64,000 nucleotides of DNA from Humimonas sp964465015 (lineage in GTDB: Bacteria > Gemmatimonadota > Gemmatimonadetes > Palauibacterales > Palauibacteraceae): the NCBI GenBank assembly GCA_964465015.1, contig CAYXHP010000149.1:29147-93146 (forward strand), in the 5' to 3' direction. Position 1 is the stretch's first letter. Each line of letters opens with the position of its first letter. The position numbers and the translations under genes are program-made. This document shows, piece after piece, positions 53,985-62,713 of the stretch. The notes beneath the pieces are model-generated. The model searched no databases. It had not been told where the DNA came from and worked only from the letters and a program-made list of their open reading frames with translations.

Positions 53985-54644
53985 ATGAGGAAGGTGAATC
54001 TCGCGGGCGGCCTGACCGCCGCCCTCGCGGCCCTGGTCGTTCTGGCGGCCGGGCCGGCGCCGGCGCGGGCGCAGGGAGTTGGGAGCCGGAGCCAGGCCGG
54101 TCCGTTCGCATCTACCTGGGAGGTGGACGGACGGCTGGGGCTCAGCTTCCCGTTCGGTGGGCTGGGCGACCTGGAGAATCCCGGTCTCGCGGCGAATCTC
54201 GGCGGGGCCTACTGGTTCCGGCCGCGCCTCGCGGTACGCGCGGACTGGGGGCTGGAGGCGTTCAGCGGCAACTCGATCCCTTCGGGCCCGGACTTCCGGA
54301 ACCTTGACCTGTGGCACTACACGGTCGGGCTCGAGACCAGTCTGGCCTCTCCCGTGCCCGGGAACGTGCGGCTCACCGTCAACGGGGGACTCGGGGCGAC
54401 GACCCTGGACTTCGCGGGCTCCGGCCCCACGCACACCTATTTCAGCCTTACGGGGGGCGGACGCATCGCCGTGCCGATCGGTCGGCAGGTGGACGCGTTC
54501 GGCGGTCTTCAGCTCAACCTGGCGTTCACGAGCTCGAACGACCTCTTCGAGCGTCGCCAGAACCTGGCGCTGGAGGAGACGCTGGGCACGAGTTCGGCCT
54601 GGAGCCTACCGATCTGGGGAGGGCTCCAGGTCCACTTTCCCTAG
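53985..54644 (+). CDS. Outer-membrane beta-barrel protein, copy 2
   Basis: Exported protein of 219 residues and tandem paralogue of copy 1. The signal peptide is at about 1-30 (VVLAAGPAPARAQ). Strands include VDGRLGLSFPFGGLGDLENPG, RLAVRADWGLEAFSG, NVRLTVNGGLGATTLDF and LPIWGGLQVHFP, ending in Pro after an aromatic residue. GGAGGAGGAG lies directly upstream of the ATG. Both copies share a GDL-ad-mEdPG/GDLENPG element after the first strand. Function unknown. A 19-bp hairpin follows. Confidence 0.82.
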   Translation: MRKVNLAGGLTAALAALVVLAAGPAPARAQGVGSRSQAGPFASTWEVDGRLGLSFPFGGLGDLENPGLAANLGGAYWFRPRLAVRADWGLEAFSGNSIPSGPDFRNLDLWHYTVGLETSLASPVPGNVRLTVNGGLGATTLDFAGSGPTHTYFSLTGGGRIAVPIGRQVDAFGGLQLNLAFTSSNDLFERRQNLALEETLGTSSAWSLPIWGGLQVHFP

Positions 54645-54706
54645 ACGCTCGACGCCTGGCGCCGCGGGGCCGTGACGCCGGCTCTGTCGCCAGGTGACCG
54701 GAGATG

Positions 54707-54749
54707 CGAGAGCGGCCGGCCGGGGCTGGACCCCGGCCGGCCGCTCTCG
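54707..54749. terminator. 19-bp perfect hairpin, bidirectional terminator
   Basis: CGAGAGCGGCCGGCCGGGG (54707-54725) pairs perfectly with 54731-54749 around the loop CTGGA. It lies between the convergent barrel gene (ends 54644) and bactofilin gene (ends 54770). TTCCTCC follows on the plus strand. It is the strongest hairpin noticed in the window and should stop transcription from both sides. Confidence 0.75.
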
Positions 54750-54769
54750 TTCCTCCTTCGTGGGCGGCT

Positions 54770-55327
54770 TCAGCCGCTCTTGGCCGCGGCGCCGCCGGAG
54801 GACGACCCTCCGGAGGATCCCTTGCTCCCCGAGGAGCCCTTCTCCCCCTTGCCCTCCTTCTCCTCCGTCGCGGAGCTGGTGCCGGAGGCGGACGAGGAAC
54901 CGGACGAGGATCCGCCGCGCGAGGAGGAGCCGCTCGAGGGCGGTTCCATCACGAGTCGTCCGTTCACCGTGCCACCCTCCTCGATGGAAACGACCGGAGC
55001 CCGCACCTCGGCGTCGACGCGGCAGCCCTCCATGAAGCGGGCGGCCCCGGAGGCGGTGATGGTGCCGCTGACGTGGCCGCCGACGTGGATCTCGGCCGCC
55101 TCGATGTCTCCGTCGACCAGGCCCTCGCGGGCGACCACGACCTCCCCCTCGGTCCGGATGGAGCCCTTGACGCGGCCCTCGATGCGGAGGTCTCCGCGGG
55201 CCTTGAGCTCGCCCTCGAGCTCCATGCCGCCCCCGATGACGCTCGGGGTGGCCGAGTTGACGCGCGGCTGCGGGGTGGAGGAGGGCTCCACGCCCTTCCG
55301 GGACAGTCCCTCGAATACAGGTGTCAT
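54770..55327 (-). CDS. Bactofilin-family polymer-forming protein
   Basis: Cytoskeletal protein of 185 residues. The central right-handed beta-helix (about 28-125) shows the repeat pattern MELEGELKARGDLRIEGRV, GSIRTEGEVVVAREGLVDGD, AAEIHVGGHVSGTI and ARFMEGCRVDAEV. The C-terminal tail is a Ser/Gly/Lys/Glu low-complexity region with SSGGSSSGG repeats. The N-terminal short segment before the helix may bind membrane. Bactofilins polymerise without nucleotide and position cell-wall enzymes. No M23 peptidase partner is adjacent. Confidence 0.92.
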   Translation of the reverse strand: MTPVFEGLSRKGVEPSSTPQPRVNSATPSVIGGGMELEGELKARGDLRIEGRVKGSIRTEGEVVVAREGLVDGDIEAAEIHVGGHVSGTITASGAARFMEGCRVDAEVRAPVVSIEEGGTVNGRLVMEPPSSGSSSRGGSSSGSSSASGTSSATEEKEGKGEKGSSGSKGSSGGSSSGGAAAKSG

Positions 55328-55601
55328 GGGCTCCTCTTGAAGTTCGGCGTGCTGCGTTTCGACCAGCGGGAGCGGCGGGTGCGGGACGTGCCAACGTTAC
55401 CCTTCCTGCCGATCCCGCGGCAAGCTCCGCCGGCCGGTCCGGCCCCCGCGCGCGGGGGTAGCAGATGGCGCTGGAGGGGTCCGCCACGGCGGCGGAACCG
55501 GGTTGCGACCGTCGCGGTCGCGCTCCTATCCTCCTGCCGCGTCGGGTCCTCGCCGCCTCGAGGGCGGGCGCGCGACACGGAAAGCGGTCACGGAGTCCCC
55601 C

Positions 55602-57728
55602 ATGGTCCGATCCACCTGCCGGGCGGTCCTCCTGCCGGGTGTCCTCCTGGCGTTGACCGGCCGCGTGACATCGGCGTCGGCGCAACGAGCGACCGAGCTC
55701 CCTGCATCGGCCTCCATGCCGGCCGCGGGCGTCGCAGGCCCGATCGTCGCACGCTCGGCGCTCGGACCCGACCTGTTCACGATCGATGACGCCGTGGACC
55801 TCGTCCGCGTCACAGACCCGCGCATCTCCCCCGATGGCACGCGCGTCCTGTACACGCGCGAGACGCTGGATTGGAGTGACAACGACCGGGACGACCGGTT
55901 GTGGATGGTCCGGTCGGACGGCACCGATCCGCGGCCCTTCACCTCGGAGGAGGGAGACGGGGGTGCGCGGTGGTCCCCCGACGGACGGTGGATCGCTTTC
56001 CTCCGCGATACGGATTCGGATGATGTCGGCGCCGGTTCGGACGACACCGGGCCGGTTCGCGAGCTCTTCCTCATCCGGTCCGATGGCGGGGAAGCTCGGC
56101 AGCTGACCCATCGCGCCACCTCGATCCAGAGATACGCGTGGGCTCCCGACTCGCGGCACCTCTACTTCGTGGCCGACGACACGCTGGCCACGACGGCCGC
56201 CGACTCGCTTCGGGCCGGCTACGACGGGGTGCGCGTCGACGAAGGCGCCAACGGCCAGGAGCGCCGGAGGTGGTCCAACCTGTGGCGCGTGGATGCCGAC
56301 CCCGACTCGGCCGCCGAGCGCCCCCTGACCTCGGGCCACCGCATGGTCGGAGAGGTGGCGCCGTCGCCCGATGGGAAGTACGTGGCGATCACGGTGAGGT
56401 CGGAGAATCACCGCAACGACGACTACCGCTCCGAGGTGGCGCTGGTCGACGTCTCGGATGGCGAGATCCGCCGTATCACCCACAACGAGGCGCCGGAGTC
56501 CGACCTGGCCTGGTCGTCCGATGGGGCCATCCTCAGCTGGATGGCGCCGGATACGGCCTCCTGGGCGCTCGCTCAGGGCAACCTGTACGCCATGGAGGTG
56601 GCCGGGGGCTCGGTCCGCCGGCTCGCCCCGACCTTCGAGGGTGCCATCGGGTCGTACGCGTGGTCGCCCGATGGCGCGATCGACTTCACCGCCCAGGTCC
56701 GCACCACGGCAGAGCTGTACCGTCTCGACCCACGGTCGGGCAGGGTGCAGCAGGTGAGTCGGCTGGAGGGCGTGGTGGACGCACCCACCTGGTCCGCGGA
56801 CCATCGGCGGATGGCCTTCACGCTGAGCACGCCCACCGTCCCGGGGGACGTCTACGCCGCGACGGTCGAGCCCTTCCGGACTCGTCGCCTGAGCCGGGCC
56901 AACGCCGATGTCGAGGGCCTCGACCTGGCGAGGCCGAGCGTGGTCGGCTGGAAGAGCGCCGACGGACAGGAGGTGGAAGGCCTCCTGTACACGCCGCCCG
57001 AGGAGAGCGGCTGGAAGGCGCCGGGACCCCTGGTGCTGGACATCCACGGCGGTCCGGCGGGCAGCTTCACGCAAACGTTCGATGCCCACGCCCAGATCCT
57101 GGCGGCGTACGGTTACGCCGTGCTTCAGCCCAACGTGCGGGGCTCTTCGGGATACGGCGATGCGTGGCTGCGGGCCAACGAGCACGACATCGGCGGGGGC
57201 GACTACCGGGACCTGATGTCCGGCGTGGACACCCTGGTCCGGCGGGGCGTCGCGGCGGCGGACTCCCTGGCCCTGACCGGCTGGAGCTATGGGGGGATCC
57301 TGGGCGGCTGGGTCCTCACGCGTACCACGCGCTTCGCGGCGGCCAGCCTGGGAGCGATGGTGGCCGATTGGCCCGCGGAGTACGGGCCTGGCTTCCACTT
57401 CGATGTGGTGCGCTGGTACCTGGGTGGAGATCCGTGGTCCAACGGCGCCTTCTGGCGAGAGCGCTCGAGCTTCTGGCACGTGGATAGGGTGCGGACGCCA
57501 ACGCTCCTCTTCCACGGCCGGGAGGACCGAACCGACACGCCGATGCAGTCGATGAACTTCCACGCGGCGCTGCGGCACTTCGGGGTCCCGAACCGGCTCA
57601 TCGTGTTTCCGCGGGAGCCCCACGACTTGCGAGAGCCCCACCACCAGAGGACACGCTTCGTGGAGGAGCTGCGCTGGTTCCAGCGATGGGTGCGCGGACG
57701 GAACGAGTGGCGGCCGCCGCCGCGGTAG
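55602..57728 (+). CDS. S9 family prolyl oligopeptidase-like serine peptidase
   Basis: Secreted peptidase of 708 residues. A signal peptide covers about 1-28. The N-terminal beta-propeller (about 55-430) has several WSPDG-type repeats. The C-terminal alpha/beta hydrolase domain carries the triad S562 (GWSYGGILGG), D642 (HGREDRTDTP) and H674 (EPHDLREPHH). DIHGGPAGSFTQTFD holds the oxyanion hole. It resembles acylaminoacyl peptidase or dipeptidyl peptidase IV-type enzymes; the exact specificity is unknown. ATG 55602 opens the signal peptide. It is divergent from the bactofilin gene. Confidence 0.93.
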   Translation: MVRSTCRAVLLPGVLLALTGRVTSASAQRATELPASASMPAAGVAGPIVARSALGPDLFTIDDAVDLVRVTDPRISPDGTRVLYTRETLDWSDNDRDDRLWMVRSDGTDPRPFTSEEGDGGARWSPDGRWIAFLRDTDSDDVGAGSDDTGPVRELFLIRSDGGEARQLTHRATSIQRYAWAPDSRHLYFVADDTLATTAADSLRAGYDGVRVDEGANGQERRRWSNLWRVDADPDSAAERPLTSGHRMVGEVAPSPDGKYVAITVRSENHRNDDYRSEVALVDVSDGEIRRITHNEAPESDLAWSSDGAILSWMAPDTASWALAQGNLYAMEVAGGSVRRLAPTFEGAIGSYAWSPDGAIDFTAQVRTTAELYRLDPRSGRVQQVSRLEGVVDAPTWSADHRRMAFTLSTPTVPGDVYAATVEPFRTRRLSRANADVEGLDLARPSVVGWKSADGQEVEGLLYTPPEESGWKAPGPLVLDIHGGPAGSFTQTFDAHAQILAAYGYAVLQPNVRGSSGYGDAWLRANEHDIGGGDYRDLMSGVDTLVRRGVAAADSLALTGWSYGGILGGWVLTRTTRFAAASLGAMVADWPAEYGPGFHFDVVRWYLGGDPWSNGAFWRERSSFWHVDRVRTPTLLFHGREDRTDTPMQSMNFHAALRHFGVPNRLIVFPREPHDLREPHHQRTRFVEELRWFQRWVRGRNEWRPPPR

Positions 57729-57828
57729 GTATGGCCCTTGCCGGTCCATGGTGGACCAGCGCCCCGCCGGAGTGGTCGCGCGTCACGGGGGACCGGAGAG
57801 AACGGTGGACGATGCAAGGGAGATCGCA

Positions 57829-59802
57829 GTGAGCCTGAACGTCGCGCAGAAGCTGATCGAGTCGCACCTGGTCGAGGGCGACATGGTGCCGGGGGAAGAG
57901 ATCGGCCTGAAGATCGACCAGACGCTGACCCAGGACGCCACGGGGACGCTGGTCATGCTGGAGCTCGAGGCGATGGGACTCGACCGGGCCCGCACCGAGC
58001 TCTCGGCCCAGTACGTGGATCACAACCTGATCCAGGAGGACAACCGAAACCCGGACGATCACCTGTTCCTCCAGAGCGCCTGTCGGCGGTTCGGCCTCTG
58101 GTACAGCCGGCCGGGGAACGGCGTCAGCCACCCGGTTCACCAGGAGCGCTTCGGCGTGCCTGGAAAGACGATGGTGGGCTCGGACAGCCACACGCCGGCC
58201 GCGGGGGCGATCGGCATGCTGGCCATCGGATCCGGAGGCCTGGACGTGGCCATGGCCATCGCTGGCGAGCCCTACTACGTGAAGATGCCGGAGATCTGGG
58301 GAGTACGGCTCACCGGGAGGCTCCCCGACTGGGTGAGCGCCAAGGACGTGATCCTGGAGATGCTCCGACGCCACGACGTGGACGGCGGCGTGGGCCGGAT
58401 CCTCGAGTACCACGGCCCCGGCCTGGCCGCGCTCTCGGCCATGGATCGGCACGTGATCGCCAACATGGGGACCGAGCTCGGCGCCACCACCACCGTCTTC
58501 CCCTCCGACGACGAGGTTCGGCGCTTCCTCGCCTCACAGGGTCGCGAAGACGCCTGGACCGAGATCCTGCCGGACCCCGATGCCACCTACGACGTCGAGG
58601 AGGAGATCGACCTCTCGGAGCTCGTGCCGCTCATCGCGAAGCCCTCCAGCCCGGGCAACGTCGTGCCCGTGTCCGAGCTGGCCGGCGAGTCGATCTCGCA
58701 GGCCTACATCGGGTCCTCGGCGAACCCCGGTTACCGGGATTTCGCGGTGGCGGCGGAGATCGTGAAGGACCGGCAGATCCACCCCGAGGTATCCTTCGAC
58801 GTCAACCCGACGTCGCGGCAGATCCTCGAGAACCTCGATCGCGACGGCCACCTGCTCTCCCTCATCCATGCCGGCGCCCGCATCCACCAGGCCGGCTGCA
58901 ACGGCTGCATCGGGATGGGCCAGGCGCCGGCCACGGACACGCGCAGCCTGCGGACCGTGCCCCGGAACTTCCCCGACCGCTCGGGGACGAAGGACGACCG
59001 GGTCTACCTGGTGAGCCCCGAAACCGCGGCCGCCTCCGCTCTCATGGGCGTGATCACCGACCCGCGCACGCTGGAAGTGGAGCTGGGCCTCTCCTATCCC
59101 CGGGTCTCCGATCCGGGGGAGCCGATCCTCAACACCCGCTCGCTCCAGGAGCCGCCGCCGGCCGAGGCCGCGCGGGAGGTGGAGCTCCGGAAGGGCCCCA
59201 ACATCGTGTCACTCCCCGACCTGGATGGGCTGCCCGATGTGCTGGAGCTGCCGGTGAACTTCAAGGCGGCCGACAACATCTCGACCGACGAGATCCTGCG
59301 CGCCGGAGCGGAGGTGCTCCCCTTCCGTAGCAACATCCCCGAGATCTCGAAGTTCGCCTTCGACGTGGTCGACCCGGACTACTACGACCGGGCGATGGCG
59401 ACGCGCGACGAGGGCGGCCACGCCGTGGTCGGGGGCTTCAACTACGGCCAGGGCTCGAGCCGCGAGCACGCGGCCCTCGCTCCCCGCTACCTGGGACTGC
59501 GGATGGTGCTGGCCAGGAGCTACGCCCGCATCCACTGGCAGAACCTGGTGAACTTCGGCGTCCTTCCGCTCACCTTCGAGGATCCGGATGACTATGACCG
59601 CATCGAACGGGCCGACGTCCTCCGGGTGGAAGACCTGCACGAGGGCCTGGGGACGGGCCCGGAGGTGACGGTGCGGAACGTCACGAAGGACGAGAGTTAC
59701 TCCGCCCGCCACGACCTGTCGCCCCGGCAGGTCGAGTTCCTGCGCGAGGGGGGGCAGATCGCCTGGATGAAGCGCCGGCTGGCCGGCCGGGCGGTGAGCT
59801 AG
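57829..59802 (+). CDS. Aconitate hydratase (short, Aquifex-type)
   Basis: TCA-cycle enzyme of 657 residues: citrate to isocitrate via cis-aconitate. GTG 57829 was chosen because AAGGGAGA lies directly upstream and SLNVAQKLIESHLVEGDM matches the family N-terminus; the frame is open back to 57748. Signatures are DHNLIQEDNRNPDDH, VGSDSHTPAAGAIGML, the cluster CxxC in QAGCNGCIGMGQAPA (C357, C360) and the swivel-domain FNYGQGSSREHAAL. At the third cluster-ligand position the sequence reads IGSSANPGYRD (S297) instead of GSCTN. Whether this is a subfamily trait should be checked. It lies 100 nt after the S9 gene. Confidence 0.92.
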   Translation: MSLNVAQKLIESHLVEGDMVPGEEIGLKIDQTLTQDATGTLVMLELEAMGLDRARTELSAQYVDHNLIQEDNRNPDDHLFLQSACRRFGLWYSRPGNGVSHPVHQERFGVPGKTMVGSDSHTPAAGAIGMLAIGSGGLDVAMAIAGEPYYVKMPEIWGVRLTGRLPDWVSAKDVILEMLRRHDVDGGVGRILEYHGPGLAALSAMDRHVIANMGTELGATTTVFPSDDEVRRFLASQGREDAWTEILPDPDATYDVEEEIDLSELVPLIAKPSSPGNVVPVSELAGESISQAYIGSSANPGYRDFAVAAEIVKDRQIHPEVSFDVNPTSRQILENLDRDGHLLSLIHAGARIHQAGCNGCIGMGQAPATDTRSLRTVPRNFPDRSGTKDDRVYLVSPETAAASALMGVITDPRTLEVELGLSYPRVSDPGEPILNTRSLQEPPPAEAAREVELRKGPNIVSLPDLDGLPDVLELPVNFKAADNISTDEILRAGAEVLPFRSNIPEISKFAFDVVDPDYYDRAMATRDEGGHAVVGGFNYGQGSSREHAALAPRYLGLRMVLARSYARIHWQNLVNFGVLPLTFEDPDDYDRIERADVLRVEDLHEGLGTGPEVTVRNVTKDESYSARHDLSPRQVEFLREGGQIAWMKRRLAGRAVS

Positions 59803-59821
59803 CGCGAGGAGAGACCCGCCG

Positions 59822-60304
59822 GTGGAGCTTTACCTGGCCCGTCATGCCGACGCCCTGCACGGGAGCCCCGACGCGGAGCGTCCACTTTCCAGGCGCGGTC
59901 GTGAGGAGGCGGCCCGTGTGGCCCGCGCGCTGGCGGCGGCGGGGGTGCGGCCGGCCGCGATCTGGCACTCGCCCGCGCGCCGCGCCCGCGAGATGGCCGA
60001 GCTACTGGCAGCCCGGACGGAGCCCGCGGTGGGGCTCGTGCCGCGCGTCGAGCTCGCCTCCATGGCCGATCCGCTCGATGTGCTCCGCCTGGTGCGGCCG
60101 GAACCGGGTCCGCTCCTCCTGGTCGGTCACCTTCCGCACCTGGAGCGCCTGGCCTCGCGGCTCCTGACGGGAGATCCGGCGGCGGACATCGTACGGATCG
60201 TGAAGGGCGGGGTCCTTGGCCTGGAGAGTCCGGACGGCTATCGCTGGCGCCTGGACTGGTACGTGACTCCGGAGCTGCTCCGGGAGGATCAGCGCGCCAC
60301 CTGA
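59822..60304 (+). CDS. sixA: Phosphohistidine phosphatase SixA family
   Basis: Histidine-phosphatase-superfamily protein of 160 residues. The catalytic RHG-type motif is YLARHADALHG near the N-terminus, then LSRRGREEAARVARAL, IWHSPARRAREMAELL and the second catalytic His in LLVGHLPHLERLAS. SixA removes phosphate from phosphohistidine in phosphorelays or PTS proteins. It starts at GTG 59822, 19 nt after aconitase. The last 16 nt overlap the convergent mgtE gene. Confidence 0.9.
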   Translation: MELYLARHADALHGSPDAERPLSRRGREEAARVARALAAAGVRPAAIWHSPARRAREMAELLAARTEPAVGLVPRVELASMADPLDVLRLVRPEPGPLLLVGHLPHLERLASRLLTGDPAADIVRIVKGGVLGLESPDGYRWRLDWYVTPELLREDQRAT

Positions 60305-61626
60305 AGGAGGAGGAAGCTGGCCACGCTGAAGTAGATGACCAGCCCCGTCACGTCGACCAGCGTGGCCACGAAGGGTGCCGAAGCGCTGGCCGGGTCGAAG
60401 CCCAGGCGGCGGAGCAAGAAGGGAAGCATGGAGCCCGCCATGGTCCCCCACGTGACCACTCCCACGAGCGCCAGCCCGACCGTGAGGGCGACCAGCGGAT
60501 AGTGGGGCCCGTAGTCGTACAGGCCTGCGAACTGCCACACCAGGATGCGCAGGATCCCGATCGCGCCCAGGATCGATCCCAGAGTCAGCCCGGATCGGAG
60601 CTCCCGCCACGCCACCTTCCACCAGTCGCGCAGGCGCACTTCGCCGAGGGCGAGCGCCCGGATCACCAGCGTGGTGGCCTGCGAGCCCGAGTTCCCCCCG
60701 CTCGAGATGATGAGCGGAACGAACAGCGCCAGCACGACCGCCTGGGCGATCTCCCCCTCGAAGTGGCCCATCGCCGTGGCCGTGAGCATCTCGCCCAGGA
60801 AGAGCGCCGACAGCCACCCGGCACGCTTGCGGACCATGTGGAAGAACGGACTCTCCATGTAGGGGGAGTCGAGGGCCTCGGAACCACCGATCCGCTGGAT
60901 GTCCTCGGTCTGCTCCTCCCGGATCGCATCGGCGATGTCGTCGAACGTCACGATGCCCTTGAGGGTACCGTCGTCGGCCACCACGGGGAGGGCCAGGAGG
61001 TCGTGCTCCCGGTACAGGTGCGCCACCTCCTCCTGGTCCATCGTCTCGGGCACGGTGACCACGTCGCGCCGCATGATCTCCTCGACGCGCCGGTCGGTGG
61101 GGGACTCGAACAGGTCTCGGAAGGAGAGGACGCCCAGGAGCCGCTGCGCCGAGTCCAGCACGTAGATGTAGTAGATGGTCTCGAGCTGGGCGGCCTGCCG
61201 CCGCAGGTAGGCGAACGCCTCGCCCACGTTCATGTCCGGCCGCACCCGGGCGAAACGGGGGCTCATGAGGCCGCCCGCCACGTCCTCGGCGTAGGCCAGG
61301 AGCGCCGTGACCTCCTGCCGCGTGGTGGGATCCAGGAGACCCAGGAGGGCACGCCCCTCCTCGGGCGCCGCCTCCTGCACCAGGTCGGCGGCGTCGTCGG
61401 GCGGCAGGAGCCGCATCCACACCATGCGCTCGGAGGTGGGAAGGCCGGTGACCAGCTCGGCCTGCTCGCGCGGGTCGAGCGAGAGAAAGAAGTCGTCGGC
61501 GACCGAGCGGGGGAGGCGCCGGAACGCCTCCACACGCTCCGCGGCGTCGAGCGCGGGCCAGCTCTCCCACAGCTCGATGGCCTCGCCGCGCTCGGAGTCG
61601 GGCGTGGGGATCTGCGTACCGACCAT
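60289..61626 (-). CDS. mgtE: Magnesium transporter MgtE
   Basis: Inner-membrane Mg2+ channel of 445 residues. The N-terminal helical domain covers about 10-120 (RLLPPDDAADLVQEAAPEEG). Two CBS domains follow at about 125-245, with VEEIMRRDVVTVPETMDQEEV and LPVVADDGTLKGIVTFDDIAD. A plug helix and five transmembrane helices run from about 270 to 445, and the selectivity region reads IISSGGNSGSQATTLVIRAL. It lies 76 nt after ypdA in the minus-strand run. No M-box riboswitch is visible in that gap. Confidence 0.95.
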   Translation of the reverse strand: MVGTQIPTPDSERGEAIELWESWPALDAAERVEAFRRLPRSVADDFFLSLDPREQAELVTGLPTSERMVWMRLLPPDDAADLVQEAAPEEGRALLGLLDPTTRQEVTALLAYAEDVAGGLMSPRFARVRPDMNVGEAFAYLRRQAAQLETIYYIYVLDSAQRLLGVLSFRDLFESPTDRRVEEIMRRDVVTVPETMDQEEVAHLYREHDLLALPVVADDGTLKGIVTFDDIADAIREEQTEDIQRIGGSEALDSPYMESPFFHMVRKRAGWLSALFLGEMLTATAMGHFEGEIAQAVVLALFVPLIISSGGNSGSQATTLVIRALALGEVRLRDWWKVAWRELRSGLTLGSILGAIGILRILVWQFAGLYDYGPHYPLVALTVGLALVGVVTWGTMAGSMLPFLLRRLGFDPASASAPFVATLVDVTGLVIYFSVASFLLLQVAR

Positions 61627-61702
61627 GGGTCCTCCGCCGCTCCGGCCCGGTCCTCTCACTCGCCCCGCGTCGCCTCCCGAAGATCGGCCGAGGACGGTCC
61701 GC

Positions 61703-62713
61703 TCAGCCTCGGGCGAGCCGGGTTCCGGTCTCCCGGAGCGCCTCGACGATCCGCGACCCGTGGTGACGGCCGTTCTCGATGAAGATCCGGTTGGCGTCGT
61801 TGCCGGCGGTGAGCACCCCGGCCACGTAGACGCCCGGCACCCGGGTCTCCAGCGTATCCGGGTCGTGCTCCGGCCGTCCGCTCTCCGGGTCGATCGGCAC
61901 GCCGAGATCGCGCAGGAGCGTGGGCTCCGCGTGCCAGCCGGTCATCGCGAATACCCAGTCGTTCGGGATCTCCTCCCGCGAGCCCTCGGCGACGTCCAGG
62001 AGCGTCACCGCGCCGGGCGTGATCCGCTCCACCCGCGTCCCCCAGAGCACCCGGATCTGCCCCTTCTCGAACCGGTTGCGGATGTCCGGCAGGACCCAGG
62101 GCTTGACCCCGCGGTCGAGCTCCCGGGCGAAGTGGACGAAGGTGACCCGGGCGCCGGCTCGCCACAGCTCGAGCGCTGCCTCGACGGCCGAGTTGCCACC
62201 GCCCACCGTGAGGACGTCCTGGTTCCAGTAGGGGTGGGGCTCGTCGTACCGGTGCTTCACCTTGGGGAGGTCCTCGCCCGGGACGCCCAGCGGGTTCGGG
62301 GCGTCGAAGCTCCCCGTGGCCACGACCACGGCGCGGGCGGCCGTGCTCCGCTCCTCGCCGCCCCGGGAACGGCTCCGGATGCGGAAGTCTCCCTTCTCGC
62401 CGTCAATCGCGAGGACCTCCTCGAACTGCCTCACGTCGAGCGAGAAGTACTCGGCCGCTCGCCGGTAGTAGGCCAGGGCCTGCTCGCGGGTGGGCTTGCC
62501 GCGCTCGATCGGAAAGGGCAGCCCGCCGATCTCGAGCTTCTCCGCCGTGCTGAAGAAGGCGATGTAGGGCGGGTACTCCCGCACGATGGTGGCCGTCAGC
62601 GGGCCGCGGTCGAAGATCCGGCAGCGGAGGCCCGCCTCCCGGGCGGCCGCGCCCACGGCCAGCCCGCACGGTCCCGCTCCGATCACCACGAGGTCCAGCA
62701 CGTCTTCGCTCAT
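61703..62713 (-). CDS. ypdA: YpdA family putative bacillithiol disulfide reductase
   Basis: FAD/NADPH oxidoreductase of 336 residues. The FAD motif GAGPCGLAVGAAA is at about 12-24. FFSTAEKLEIGGLPF is a YpdA signature. The NADPH motif TVGGGNSAVEAALEL is near 163-177, and GVYVAGVLTAGNDANRIFIENGR lies at the C-terminus. There is no CxxC as in thioredoxin reductase, as expected for YpdA. Its presence suggests the organism uses bacillithiol as a low-molecular-weight thiol (inference). The ATG overlaps the maf stop (ATGA). Confidence 0.92.
   Translation of the reverse strand: MSEDVLDLVVIGAGPCGLAVGAAAREAGLRCRIFDRGPLTATIVREYPPYIAFFSTAEKLEIGGLPFPIERGKPTREQALAYYRRAAEYFSLDVRQFEEVLAIDGEKGDFRIRSRSRGGEERSTAARAVVVATGSFDAPNPLGVPGEDLPKVKHRYDEPHPYWNQDVLTVGGGNSAVEAALELWRAGARVTFVHFARELDRGVKPWVLPDIRNRFEKGQIRVLWGTRVERITPGAVTLLDVAEGSREEIPNDWVFAMTGWHAEPTLLRDLGVPIDPESGRPEHDPDTLETRVPGVYVAGVLTAGNDANRIFIENGRHHGSRIVEALRETGTRLARG

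Noticed and set aside
61627..61702. Possible Mg2+ riboswitch before mgtE
   Set aside because: The gap is 76 nt, too short for an M-box, and lacks its conserved blocks.
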